Source: Pseudoips prasinana
Lineage: Eukaryota; Arthropoda; Insecta; Lepidoptera; Nolidae
DNA length: 64,000 nt
NCBI GenBank assembly: GCA_951640165.1
Contig: OX621242.1
Location: 18,779,501-18,843,500 of the forward strand
Direction of reading: 5' to 3'
This document shows, one piece after another, positions 41,930 through 53,484 of the stretch (positions are counted from its first letter, which is position 1; every line of letters starts with the position of its first letter). The notes beneath the pieces are model-generated. The model was not told where the DNA came from, searched no databases, and saw only the letters and a list, made by a program, of their open reading frames with translations. The translations under genes were made by a program, and so were the position numbers.

Positions 41930-43728
41930 ATGAAGCAGTCAGGCAAAATAATTCCCCAGGTGGGTCCCGGCCGAGCCGGGGAGTCCCACACCGATTTATC
42001 GGTCAGCTCCCAACGTATCCTGGGGGGGAGCACCCAGCTGCATATTTTAAATGCCGCGCCTACGGCGCGGCCGGCTGCTTTAGCGCCCCAGACACTGGCT
42101 GCGACTCACGCGCCACTCGACACAACCTCGGCAGCGACACACGCGCCACACGACACCCACACGGCTGCGACCAACGCGCCAACACAAAACGACTTATCCA
42201 CGAGTGCCTGGCAACAGAGCCTCGTTAGGAACAGCGTGACTAACAACCCCGAAAATGACAAAGCCGACGCCCGACTCTCAAGTCTTGGTGGCGAACTTCG
42301 AGCGCTGGCAATCCAGCGCGAGAAGATTGACACCAGACTGACGGAACTGACCCAGAAAGAGACGGGATCTGATGACGGACCCGGTGGTTCCTCCTCGGCC
42401 GATGAAGTACGCCTGCTGACACACAAGCGCGGAAAAATCACAGCCGGGGAGAGAAATCTCAATAGCCGCATGCGCGATATACGCGCAAGCGGCGATTGAA
42501 AGAGAAGTACGCGACCGGCCGCAAGTACGCGAAGGGAACACCCAGCGCGAAAAGCAACTGGACGCGGAAACGCGCGGACAGGGACCTCCACGCGGAGGGG
42601 AAACCCAGCGCGAGATCTCCCTGCCCGTGACCAGACCCACCGGACCCACCGACAGGACCCGGGACGACACGACACGACCGAAAGACAGGCCCCGAAACAG
42701 GAAGAGAGGAAAGCGGGCTGGAGTCTCACGCAATGCGGCCTTGACAGAAATTCTGTCAAGCACCTCTGAGCCGCTCCCAAGCACGAGTGGCATGGGCACG
42801 GCGAAGAGGATGCGCCCGGACGACTCGGCCTCACCGAGCGGTCTACAGGGAGGCCCCAAGCGCCTGAGAGTCCAGTCCGCTCAAGGGGAGCGGAGAACCT
42901 ATGCGCTCGCTACGAAGGACATACCGGCGGAGCTGGCCGTAGCGATCTGCTTCTCTCCTCCTTCCAGAGATATGACTACAGAGGAAGCGACTCACATTAA
43001 GGAGACCCTAGAAAACCTCGTCATGGACACTGACCCGAATACTCCACTCCCGGCCTTCCGCGGATATCCACGGATAGCGGATGGCACCGTGCAGATGTGG
43101 TGCGAGGATCGGAATGCCCTGACCTGGTTGACTGAGGACGTCCCAAAAATCAGAATGACTAACTCGGATATGACACTGACGGTAATGAAACAGTCCGACA
43201 TACCTACCCGTGTCCGAGCCGCGCTCTTTGTACCTAGGTACAACGGAGACATAGCGTGGCTACAGAGTGTTCTGAGGCGTCAGAACCTCTGGTACGACAT
43301 TGGTAGGTGGAGTCTGTACAGGGCGACAGCAGTCGGTGGAGATAACCACGGGACATATCTGACCCTGGGTATCCCACCGGATGAAGCCGAAAAGGTCTTG
43401 GCGCGGGAACGACGGATAGCGTACCTACTGGGTTCGATATACGTCCGTTTCTACCCCAAGACCCAACCCTCAGACACCCAGACTAGGAACACACAAGATC
43501 TGACAGACCAGACACAAAGACCGACTCTGACCGACATGCGACACAACTACTGAGACACAGACCACGACCCAACTGGAGGAGGAGATGGCGAGAGCCGCGA
43601 TGGCTGATAGTGCTGCACCACCCGCGTCACCTGGATGGACCGAGCAACTGCTCGCCTCTTCACCGGATGACGACCGGCATAGGATGGAGGAGGGAGACGG
43701 AGTGTCCGATGGACCCGTCTCGCCCTAA
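41930..43728 (+). pseudogene. ORF1 of the LOA-type LINE (DUF4780-like), frameshifted
   Basis: The first block (41930-42499) has an Ala/Thr-rich start and a helical stretch (LAIQREKIDTRLTELTQKE). A one-base shift near 42478 moves the reading to a block continuing YAQAAIEREVR through 43553, with PAELAVAICFSPPS, FRGYPRIADGTVQMWCEDRN, IGRWSLYRA and LAVERR-like text, resembling the DUF4780 domain of arthropod retroelement proteins. A second shift near 43545 would link to a tail (QLEEEMARAAMADS) that ends at TAA 43726-43728, overlapping the ORF2 start by 20 nt. No CCHC zinc knuckle is visible. Confidence 0.72.
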
Positions 43729-46700
43729 CTCCACCCAGCAGCCGCCCCCGCCACCCCCTCCCCTAGACATAATTCAAGCAAATCTCCAGCATAGCCAGAC
43801 TGCCACGGCTAGCCTGCGCAGGGCGCTGGAGATCAAACAAAAGACGGTCGCACTGATCCAGGAGCCGTGGATCAGGAACAACAGGATATGCGGCCTCAGT
43901 AACATCGGAGGTAAGCTGATTCTAGACACACATAGTACTGAGACACCGAGAACCTGTGTCTACATACCCAAAGACATACCCGCGACAACACTCACCCAAT
44001 TCTGTTCCAGAGACTTAGCAGCTATCAGGCTCCAGACACAAGGCGACGCCCCGGACATCGTACTGGCCTCTGTATATATGCCAGGCGACGACGAGGTCTG
44101 TCCACCAAGAGAGATGGCTGACCTGGTAACCCACTGTGAGGACCCAAACCTGAACCTCATCGTCTGCACAGATGCAAATGCTCACCACCCACTTTGGGGC
44201 TGCGAGAAGCAAAACCCTAGAGGAGAGGTATTATGCACATATCTATTTTCCACTAACCTTAACATTATAAATCGCGGCTCAGAACCCACTTGGGTTACAG
44301 CCCGAGGATAAACCATCATAGACTTAACGCTGGCCACCTTAGGCGCGATGAACCTCATATCTAACTGGCACGTATCGGATGAACCTTCTTGCTCAGACCA
44401 CAGAAGGATTCGATTTACACTCTTATTTCATCCAAAAAAGCTCGAACCAAAACGCAATCCGAGACGAACCAACATACCCGGATACAAAAATCTCCTGGCG
44501 TCATTGCTGGCGAGACATCAAACACCGACAAACCTAACAGATCCCACACAACTTGAAAACACTGTAACAAAACTGTCAAATTACATAATTGAGGCATACC
44601 ATGCATGCTGCAAACTAAGGGTTCCATCCAACAGGAACAAGGGAAGCTCCTGGTGGAATGCTGAACTCAGTGAACTTAGGAAAGCATTGCGTAAAAAATT
44701 TATCCAAGCCAAAAACTCAAGATCCCCAGAAGACTGGGATTCATACAAAACAACACAGAACACTTTTAAAAAGGAAATCAGAAGGGCCAGGAGAACAGCC
44801 TGGCGACAATTCTGTGAAAACATAGAATCCAATGATGAGGCAGCACGTGTAAGGAAGATCCTATCAACTGATAGAGATCGTAACCTCAGCACGTTGAAAA
44901 AGCCAGACAACACATACACTACAACAGACCACGAAACTAGTATGGTACTCTTAGAAACACACTTCCCAGACTGTCAACTCTCAGAGAACAGATCATGGAC
45001 GAACGAACCAATATGGACACCAACAGACCAGGATTGGTCCAACGCCCGAAACATTGTAACGGAAGAAAAAATAAGATGGGCGATAAGAACCTTTCGACCG
45101 TATAAGTCGGCAGGCCTAGATGGCATTTTCCCGGCTCTGCTACAATGGGGGATGGACCATCTCGCATCATGACTGGTAGAGATCTACCAAGCCTGCATAG
45201 CGCACAGATATGTGCCGCTAGCATGGCGCGAAGTGAAAGTTATCTTCATACCAAAACCCGGCAAAACTGACTACACAGAACCCAAAGCATACATACCTAC
45301 AAGCCTGACCTCTTTCTTACTGAAAACCCTTGAGAGACTCTGCGACAGATACATTCGGGACGGAGTCCTCCGAACAAAACCTCTTCACAAACAACAACAC
45401 GCCTACTCTACAGGCAAATCCACAGAATCTGCTCTGCACAGCGTGGTCGCTAAGATTGAATGTGCAGTAGATCACAAATGCTCCTTGCTGGCAGCCTTCC
45501 TGGACATAGAAGGCGCTTTCGACAAAACCTTATTCCACAGTATCAGAACGGCCCTTGAGAGGCATGGCGTCAATCCAACCCTAACTGGCTGGATAACCAA
45601 CATGCTCAGGTTGAGGGCGGTACAAGTTACAGTCAATGACACCACAAGGGCCATCGTGGCAAAGGGATGCCCACAAGGTGGCGTTCTATCGCCACTTATG
45701 TGGAACCTTGTTGCAAATGAACTGATCGAAAGACTCAATAAGAAAGATTACTTCACCGTCGGCTATGCTGACGATATCACCATAATAATAAACCGACAAC
45801 ACGAAAACACACTGTGCAATCTCATGCGCCAAGCTCTAAAAATAGTAGAGGAATGGTGCAAGGAATACCAACTATCGGTGAACCCCACAAAAACACAACT
45901 AATTCTCTTCACAAAAAAAAGGAAATTAGCGGCACTACAGCTACCACACTTCTTCGGCACACCTCTGAGCCTTTCATCAGAAACCAAATATCTGGGCATA
46001 TATTTGGACAAGCAACTAAACTGGGCAAAACATACTGAATACATCACCAAAAAAGCCAGCATATCAATGTGGCAGTGTAAACAACTGCTTGGAAAAACCT
46101 GGGGCATTAGCCCCAGAGTCACCCACTGGCTATACACCTCTGTTATCAGACCAATTATCACATACGGCTCAGTAGTCTGGTGGCCCAGGACAAATTTGAG
46201 CACAAATCAAAAAGATCTCGAAAAACTGCAGCGACTGGCATGTGTGGCGATCACTAGCAGTATGAGAACAACACCCACCGCCGCTCTACAAGCAATGCTA
46301 GGACTGCCTCCACTACATCTTTTTGTACAGGAGGAGGCGACTTTAGCAATCTTTAGACTCAGCATGAACGGTACCCTAAGCAGAGACTCTAGAATAAAGC
46401 ACACACGAATTCTCGAAGATGCGTCCAAAAGGCAACCTATGATGACATCACCGAGCGACAAAATCCTAAAAACACACTTTCAGAGACACTATAATATACA
46501 ACTCACAGAAGAACTATGTGACCACCCAAACCCGAATTAGACAAGAATCTATACTGATGGGTCAAAAACCGACTCCGGAACAGGAGTGGGAGTTTTCTCA
46601 AATGACCTGAACATCAAAATATCCAAACCCCTAGGGATGCTCAACACTGTATACCAGGCCGAATGTGTTGGTATCATCCTAGCAGCACACGCAATAAAGG

Positions 46701-47374
46701 CCAGAAACATCACAAACACTCGTATACGTATACTTTCTGACAGCGCCTCAGTACTCCAATCCTTGGAAGGAAACTACTTTACCTCAGGATTAATACTAGA
46801 ATGCCACAACGCATTGGAACACGTTGCGGCATACCACAACAATATTATAACACTACAATGGATCAAGGGACACAGCGGATCACTAGGCAATGATGCTGCT
46901 GACGAGCTTGCCAGGAGGGGCTCGAGCATGACAGCCATTGGACCTGAACCAACTGTGCCCATACCTTTCACCCAAATACGCAGATGGCTACAGAGCCACA
47001 CACACACACAATCCGAGAAATGGTGGTCCTCAGCATCGGGCTGCAGACAATCCAAAGAAGCAATGCCATGCCTGGATGGTAAGCTAACAAGGCGCCTACT
47101 ACGGCTAAACAGGAAAAACCTGCGTATCGTGGTGGGGACCATCACCGGACACTGCTCACTAAATAAACACTTCCACACTATCGGCATAACTGACAGCCCT
47201 CTGTGCAGAGCGTGCATGGACGCTGAAGAAACGGTCGCGCACGTGCTACTCGAGTGCACAGGCATCACAAAAATCCGGAAGGAAACCCTGGGATCACCGG
47301 GAACTATTACGGAAGCCCTGAGAAGTTTAGGAGACCTGATATGCTTCTGGAGGGAGGTGGGCTGGATGGAATGA
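43709..47374 (+). pseudogene. ORF2 of the LOA-type LINE, broken only by three stops
   Basis: One reading frame of 1222 codons runs through with in-frame stops at 44309-44311 (TAA), 45170-45172 (TGA) and about 46538-46540 (TAG), and no frameshift. Endonuclease: IIQANLQHSQ, ALIQEPW, CTDANAHHPLWG, CSDHRRIRF. RT: KVIFIPKPGK, FLDIEGAFDK, GCPQGGVLSPLMW, YADDITII at about 686-693. RNase H: IYTDGSK, QAECVGI, LSDSASVLQSL, HSGSLGNDAADELA, so D, E, D and H/D residues are all present. A CRAC..H..EC knuckle follows. The copy is recent enough that only point nonsense changes have built up. Confidence 0.9.
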
Positions 47375-47489
47375 AGGCCGCCATGGCTCACGTACAACGG
47401 TCCACATCGGGACTAAGTGCGGAAACCACACCCACTAGCATATTAGTGGGGACAAATGATGATGATGATGATGATGAACGTGATGATTC

Positions 47490-47765
47490 GACGGTCACCG
47501 TAGCCTAGTTGGTAGTGATCCTGTCTACGAAGCTGGTGGTCCTGGGTTCGAATAATCCCGGTAAGTGCAAATATTTGTGTGATGAGCACGAATATTTGTT
47601 TCTGAGTCATGGATGTTTTCTATGTAAGTATATAAGTATTTATCTATCTATATAAGTAGGTCTGTATATCGTCGCCTGATATCCATAGTACAAGCTTTGC
47701 TTAGTTTGGGGCTAGGATGATCTGTGTGACATTGTCCCCAGATATACCTACGTGTACTATGTATT
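47490..47765 (+). mobile_element. tRNA-derived SINE after the LINE tail
   Basis: It begins CACCGTAGCCTAGTTGGTAG (A-box), has GGTCCTGGGTTCGAATAATCC (B-box), then GATGAGCACGAATATTTGTT, and a tail with CCATAGTACAAGCTTTGCTT and AGTTTGGGGC. The tail is shared with SINE family 2, whose head is different. Confidence 0.82.
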
Positions 47766-47777
47766 GTGTACCATACC

Positions 47778-47905
47778 TGCATCGTTGGTCTAGCGGTAAT
47801 AATGAAGTAATGGGTTTGTTTTGGGGAGTTAGAGAGTGCACCTATGTTAGTGCCCACACTTTTGCACTGTAATAGAACATGTGGAGTTGGCTAGATATCG
47901 TTGGA
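47778..47905 (+). mobile_element. SINE family 1 fragment, internally deleted
   Basis: It starts CATCGTTGGTCTAGCGGTA and then jumps to a later block with GGAGTTGGCTAGATATCG. The middle, including most of the B-box, has been lost. Confidence 0.65.
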
Positions 47906-48404
47906 AACACCCACCACGACAAATTCTCCCAAATATCGTCGTCTAACAATACGAAGACATGGTTAAAATCGACGCGGTTTGACTTATAAGCGGCTTTATG
48001 GCGAAGTATTATTACGCTATTACAACTAAAGAATCTCAAGGATCCCATTGATCTATCGCGTCGGTCATTATCTTTCTAAAGATCGGAAAGTCACTACTGA
48101 ACAACTTTACAAACTGGTTACCATAAAACTTCTTATTAACGTATGTCAACAGTATTTACGAGAAAAGGCCAAGTTTTACACATGAACATTTTATGCAGTT
48201 GGATGAAAGTTAGTTCCAAATAAACGAACAAACTTTGTTCATGTTGTCGCCACTTGGTGGGTGTAAGTTGTCCCATTGCTAGAACTCAAGTAAGTTGTTA
48301 ATATAATGTAGGTACTTGGTTATTTTTAAGGGCCTGCATTGTAGGACATCAAAAAATAACAAATATTAAAATAAATGATCGAATTAACTATCCATACTGT
48401 CCCA

Positions 48405-48720
48405 TTACGGCTCCTTTTAGGGATTTCGTAACTAAAAGCGAAAATGGGATCTTATTGCTGTCCTGCTATAGGTATGTGTCTGACCGTTAGTCACAACTGT
48501 CACGGGCTTCTCGAAACATGGAAATAAATAGTTTCAAATGTTTATTTTATAGCATTATTCAAGCAGTGCAAACCGTACCTTAATCTAATAAAAAAAATGG
48601 GAAATTATCAATTTTATCGTCCGCCGATACACGCGTTTGAGAGCTAAGATGCCACAGACAGGCAGATATTGACGTCAAACTTATAACACCCCTCGTTTTG
48701 CGTCGGCGGTTTAACATTCG
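48405..48720 (+). repeat. Degenerate GGGTTCC-type interspersed repeat
   Basis: The stretch opens CCTTTTAGGGATTTCGTAAC and contains TGGGATCTTATTGCTGTCCT and TGACCGTTAGTCAC, in the same order as related lepidopteran repeats. The 3' end is unclear. Confidence 0.4.
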
Positions 48721-49507
48721 ATGACGTGCGGGTCGCATTAGCCCTGAAGATGATCCCTAAAGAGGTTATGTTGTCCGGTTTTAGTGGTATATATCTTACA
48801 TAGCTTCTTATAACCTTTGATGCGTGAGACCTACACAGATTTTTATTAAACAGTTTACCCGATGCATTGAATGCAAAGAAATGGTAATGTACCTACACAG
48901 GTATATAAAGAAGTAACGAAAAGTGAGCTGTTCTATTCTGAATTAAGAGAACAGAGACAGAATCAATGAGTCAGGCACGAGCGAACGCCTAACTTTCCCG
49001 GTGTTCAGCGCATCGAATATTAGAATTCATTATAGAATCCGACTTTCTAAGAAGTGCTACCGAAGACGAGTGGCGAATGCTAGAACAAAGCGCTTACAAG
49101 TGATTGTTCTACCGAGTACGAAGTCTACGAACCACCCACACTTGTGAGTTTAACAAAGAAGTTTTTGGCGCAAAGTTTGAAGCTCTCCCTACTACTATTA
49201 TGTATGTTATTCATGACGCCTAAACTTTTGCACAATACTAACAAAAGCATTGAAAACTGTTTTGTTAAGTAGAGTAGGAAATATGTCATCTGAAAATTTG
49301 ATATTTTGTGTAATACTTAATAGAGATTTGATGCGGGTTTTTATTTGCTAACTACGGATAGGTAGTTTACCTATGAACAGTGAGTACAATTTTGTTAAAA
49401 AGGTTTGGTATCAGTCTGTATGGAGTACCAATCACAAAAACATTTCTTCATTATCATGAGCATGACTTACAATAGAAATATATTTATTCAGCACTTTACA
49501 TTTATTA
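48721..49507. other. Region without recognised gene
   Basis: The stretch 48890-49150 has GGTATATAAAG and later GAACAGAGACAGAATC-type text that looks like part of an LTR, but no matching second copy or inverted TG..CA ends were found. Confidence 0.3.
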
Positions 49508-51013
49508 TAATAGGTCTTTACCTATGAAATTGCCGTTTTGTATGAAAAAATTTAAACGAATTTTTTTCATGAATTTTTTTATTTGTATTAATCGAAGTAA
49601 TCACCCATGCAATCAATGCATCTTTGCCATCGCAGTGGCAGTTTATTGATGCCCTTCTTAAAGAAATCAGCTGGACGGGAGGCAACAAATTCTTCAAAGG
49701 CATTTTGTACTGCCTCTCGGGTATTGAATTTTTTTCCCGCCAAGAAGTTATCCAAATTCTGGAAAAAGTAGTAGTCTGTAGGCGCAAGGTCTGGTGAGTA
49801 GGGCGGATGACGGAGAGCTTCCAACCCCAGTTCTTGCAACTTGGAGACCGTCTGCTGTGCAGTATGAGGTCGCGCGTTGTCGTGCAGGAGCAGCGGAGAC
49901 GAGCGATTGACCAATGCTGGTTGGAGATGCGCCAGCTTCTCCATCATTGTGCTCAGTTCTTCACAGTACACATCTGCAGTAATGCTCACCCCGTTTGGTA
50001 AGAAGCTGTGATGAATCACACCGGCGCTAGACCACCAAACAGTGACCATCACTTTTCTAGGGGTAAGTTTTCGTTTAGGGCATTGTTTAGGTGCTGAACC
50101 AGGATCCAACCAACTTGCTGAGCGCTTGCGGTTATCAAACAGAATCCATTTTTCATCGCAGGTAACAATGCGGTTCAAAATTCCTTCATTTGTGTGTCTG
50201 TTGAGCAGTGCAAGGCACGTCTCGACGCGTACTTCGCGCTGGCGATCATTGAGTTCGTGGGGCACCCATTTGTCAAGCTTTTTTACCTTGCCAATTTGAC
50301 GCAAATGGACCAATATTGTTTTGACGCTAACGTCGAAAGCTGCTGCTAATTCAGCCGTAGATTGTGTATCATCAGCTTCCACAACCGCCTTTAATTCGTC
50401 ATTGTCGACCAAAGTCTTCGGACGACCGCGAGGTTCATTTTTCAGGTCGAAATTTCCAGAACGGAAGCGAGCAAACCAATAACAGGTCGGCTGTCCAAAA
50501 CCAAAACCTAGCAAGGAACAATTTTTGTAAAATACGTTTTTTAAAGCCAATATTCCCAAAGTTTAGAGCTGCGGCTAAGGCAAAAACAACTGTATTTCTA
50601 TCTATAATAGAATCAGAGTTACGAAAATGGCCAAACCTAGCAAGTGTCATTCGTACTCGGAGATTACAAATTCAAAAAACTAGCAAGTACCATTTACAAC
50701 TACAAAAACCTATTAAATGCAGTACCTGCTAGGTTTTCGACTTTGTAAATTGAACTTACTAGGATTTTGAATTTGAAAACGGTCTTTTACTAAGTTTTTA
50801 AACTTGGAATTGTCCTGTGCTAGGTTTTTGGTTTAGAAAATCACTGAAGTATAGAACTAGACAATCAAATAACGTCTATAATTAATAATAGTAAGTCAGT
50901 GTGAAAGAGGCGCGTGAGCCGAAATGCTCATTTAGAACTTTGCGTCTGTGCCGTGCCGTGCGTGCGTGTACTTTGTTTTCGTTAATTTTGCTTATTTATC
51001 GTCGAATAATATA

Positions 51014-52035
51014 ATGAGCAGTGATAGATCAAGGCGGATGTTGGCAGCAGCTCTTTCAAGGTATTTATAATTGCTTAATACTTTTATTTAAAGGTTTAAT
51101 CAAAACTGAAATGTGTGTGGCGTTCAAGTGGCGTTAGTAACATCGGCGTGTTTGCTGTTTTGATTGTGTGTGGAGTGGAATATTAACACTAGTAACATGA
51201 CTTCTTTGACAATAATTAAGGTCATAGTGGAGTAGTCAGTCAGTCAGTAAAATAAATATAAAAAATATAGATATTTGGATAAGAACTCGAACATGAGTAC
51301 GTAAGGCTTTTTTCAAAGATTTTAATTGAGCGAATTCTTTGATATCACTAGAGACTATTCTCAGATTTAGAGTTTTTTCATTCTTTTTTTTATTTTCTTT
51401 TTAAAAAGACAATGCCCGCACTAGGGAATCTAATCCCTGTGTCGCGGGGTACTTTACAAACATATAATAGACGGACACAAATTACATCCAGACTCATAAC
51501 AACTATTTATGGGTCACACAAATAGTTGTCCGGCGCGTGACTCGGACCCACGACACAACGCGGCGAGGCGTCTTGGCCGCTACGCCACGTGCAGTCAGTT
51601 CTTGTTATTTCTACAAACATAATAAAATCTGGCATTTCCTTCACTCTGACCTTACTTAAAATAATTTGGTATGTGTTAACTGGGTTTGTGTGGTGCTTAT
51701 TAATATACGCGTTGTTTTTTGCTTTCTTTCTTTCTAGCACCCCTGCAACTTCTGCTTCTTGTTAGAATTCGCATGTCACCAACCAATATGTATTATCTCA
51801 ACCCTCTGGTTCTGGCATTCAGTCTGCATCCATTACAGATCACTATAAAGTCGATGACACCAATAACTATACACTATCTCGACCATCTGGTTCTGGCATT
51901 CAGTCTGCATCCATTACAGATCATGAAATACCAGCTACTCGAGGTATTCCTGCTCGAAAAAAGGATGTGATTGTTGCCAAACTGGTGCCTTTAATGACAG
52001 AAACAAGACGGGTATTTTGGAATCACTGCCGGTGA
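51014..52035 (+). pseudogene. Small spliced reading frame carried by the unclassified element
   Basis: Candidate exon 51014-51060 codes MSSDRSRRMLAAALS and ends at AAG|GTATTT. A T-rich stretch and CTAG acceptor precede 51738, from where phase-matched reading gives STPATSASC, a TAG, and then an open stretch to 52035 with a repeated SGSGIQSASITDH unit and RKKDVIVAKLVPLMTETRR. The unit is an 81-bp tandem repeat (51796-51876 and 51877-51957), so the repeat keeps frame. A one-base shift after RRVFW would continue SLPVNNESIDLQ. The function is unknown: it may be a decayed element ORF or captured host exons. Confidence 0.5.
51388..51600 (-). mobile_element. SINE family 3, antisense, third level of the nest
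   Basis: It contains AATGCCCGCACTAGGGAATC, GTCGCGGGGTACTTTACAAA, ATTTATGGGTCACACAAATA and a tRNA-like head in reverse (GCCGCTACGCCACGTGCAG). It lies in the intron of the small reading frame within the element at 50488-52593. Confidence 0.82.
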
Positions 52036-53127
52036 ACAATGAATCAATAGATCTCCAAACTGAAGGTGAAATGACAGAAGAAACCTGATTTTACATTGTG
52101 CTAAGATCATTATGTAACTCATGTTTGTCAATGATTAAACCATTTTATTTTAAGCCAGTAGTTTTTTTGCTAACATTATACAACTTACTAGATTGAAATA
52201 AGATATAAGGTTTTAAAGAAAATAATGAATCAAATTAAGAAACCCAGTTAGGGTCCTTGCTAGGTTTTCAATGTTAAATCTTAAACAGAACCTTTACAGA
52301 AACCAATTAATAAACCTAGGTGGAAACCTTACTAGGTTTTTGCTATTGCTTTGGTGTCATCAATATCTTGAAGTATCGAAAGTAGTCATTAGTAGGGCAC
52401 ATAAAACTTGTCCAGAAGCACTTAGATTCAATTTATCTATTTTATAAGGTAGAACAATTTATACTTATTCCTACGAAAACAAAAAATGCATAAAAAAAAT
52501 TATTGAATTCTAAAAGGCAGAAGAAAATGTATGATGTCTTCTCCTGTAAAATTAAGTAAGATGTACTTGCTAGGCTTTGGTTTTGGACAGCCGAGGTGGT
52601 GCGTTGGTTTGTAGTGTTAGCTCCGTAAACGTCGTTGATGTTGCGTGCCGCTTGTGCCGCGTTGCTGCCACGACGGTACTCATATTCCATAATTACTCGA
52701 ATTTTTAACGTATCCATGATGACGAAAAAGATTGAAATGCGATGAAAATGTAACACTAATCAATAAAGAAATGACTACTTTTGGAAAAAAGAATCCATGT
52801 TTTTAAAATAAAATTAATTTGAAATTAGAATTCTTAGCCAAACAAAAATTATTTTGATTTGAAATGGCCAGTACTGCAGAACGGCAATTTCATAGGTAAA
52901 GACCTAATATATATACGTACTATTAATTAATATAATCGTTTATTTCTCTCAAAAAGGTACAAATAAAAGTACAATCCATGTAAGATTAAAAGTACAAAAA
53001 CTAAACATTAATTTTGAACCTTTGAGAGAGCTGGAGTCTGTAATAGGCTCTAGAGCTGTGTGACAAATCTCCAGGCTCTCTCCTCCCTACAGCGATTTAG
53101 AACAGTTTAATGTAAAAACTAAGTTAA

Positions 53128-53330
53128 CGGGCCGGTTTTGCGTGGTTGGTAAATGCTTGCTTTTCAGGCCGCAGGCCGTGGGTTCGATTCTCACCCAGGA
53201 AAGTTATTTGTGTGCATGAGCATGTCTGGGCGTTACTATATATATAAGGGTGTATACACAAAAAAGTAGTATATGTAGTATATCAGTAATCTGGTTTCCA
53301 TAGTACAAGTTCGCCGGTGGCTTCTGGAGT
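53128..53330 (+). mobile_element. tRNA-derived SINE, family 2, sense
   Basis: It opens CGTGGTTGGTAAATGCTTGC, with a B-box GGGTTCGATTCTCACCC, then GTGTGCATGAGCATGTCTGG, and TCTGGTTTCCATAGTACAAG in the tail. Antisense relatives are at 40045-40200, 60020-60140 and 63522-63752. Confidence 0.8.
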
Positions 53331-53484
53331 CCTAACTTAAGAGAAGGTATTAATAAATTAGAATCAGCGGACAAACTTGTAATGTAACCGGTGAAGTGCA
53401 TTTCAGGTCACGCGCAGTTAAGGAGTCCGTAGTTATTGAGATGGACCGCCGACACAGAGGGATGAGCCAAGTTCATACGATCGG

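Larger units (their letters stand above)
41580..47480 (+). mobile_element. Nearly complete LOA-type LINE with RNase H
   Basis: A GC-rich leader (about 41580-41929), ORF1 (41930-43728, two frameshifts), ORF2 (43709-47374, three nonsense codons), a short 3' UTR and an (ATG)n tail at 47455-47478 follow one another in the expected order. An APE endonuclease, RT and C-terminal RNase H with a CCHC knuckle place it in the I/LOA group; LOA is favoured from the RNase H and the triplet tail. GC content is much higher than the surroundings. Confidence 0.87.
50484..52597 (+). mobile_element. Unclassified 4-bp-TSD DNA transposon inside the mariner
   Basis: Element 50488-52593 (2106 bp) is flanked by AGGT (50484-50487 and 52594-52597). 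Its ends are inverted repeats starting CGGCTGTCCAAAACCAAA and continuing CCTAGCAAG; versions of CTAGCAAG or CTAGGTTTT recur many times within about 350 bp of both ends, as subterminal repeats. No transposase is visible. It contains a small possible spliced gene and a SINE. The superfamily is not identified; a 4-bp TSD would fit Sola or Chapaev among others. Confidence 0.8.
49588..52717 (-). pseudogene. Mariner transposase, intact apart from one insertion
   Basis: The N-terminal part is at 52717-52598 (MDTLKIRVIMEYEYRRG, AAQAARNINDVYG) and the rest at 50483-49588 (CYWFARFRSGNFDLKNEPRG to GDYFD). Together they give about 339 codons, close to the usual 345. Catalytic D residues are in TCDEKW, HDNARPHT and YSPDLAPTDYYFF; the last two are spaced DD34D. 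WVPHEL and the helix-turn-helix region are present. The only visible lesion is the 2.1-kb insertion between the codons for TT and CYWF. Confidence 0.9.
49508..52909 (-). mobile_element. Mariner element split by another transposon
   Basis: TA at 49508-49509 and 52908-52909 flank inverted ends of about 30 bp sharing TAGGTCTTTACCTATGAAAT. After removing the insert at 50488-52593 and one copy of its 4-bp TSD, the element is 1288 bp, the usual mariner length. The transposase is on the minus strand and joins in frame across the insertion point. Confidence 0.92.

Noticed and set aside
42106..42859. Long antisense open frames (up to 242 codons) opposite LINE ORF1
   Set aside because: They are shadows caused by GC-rich codons of ORF1; no domain is recognisable, and the sense strand has a coherent LINE reading.
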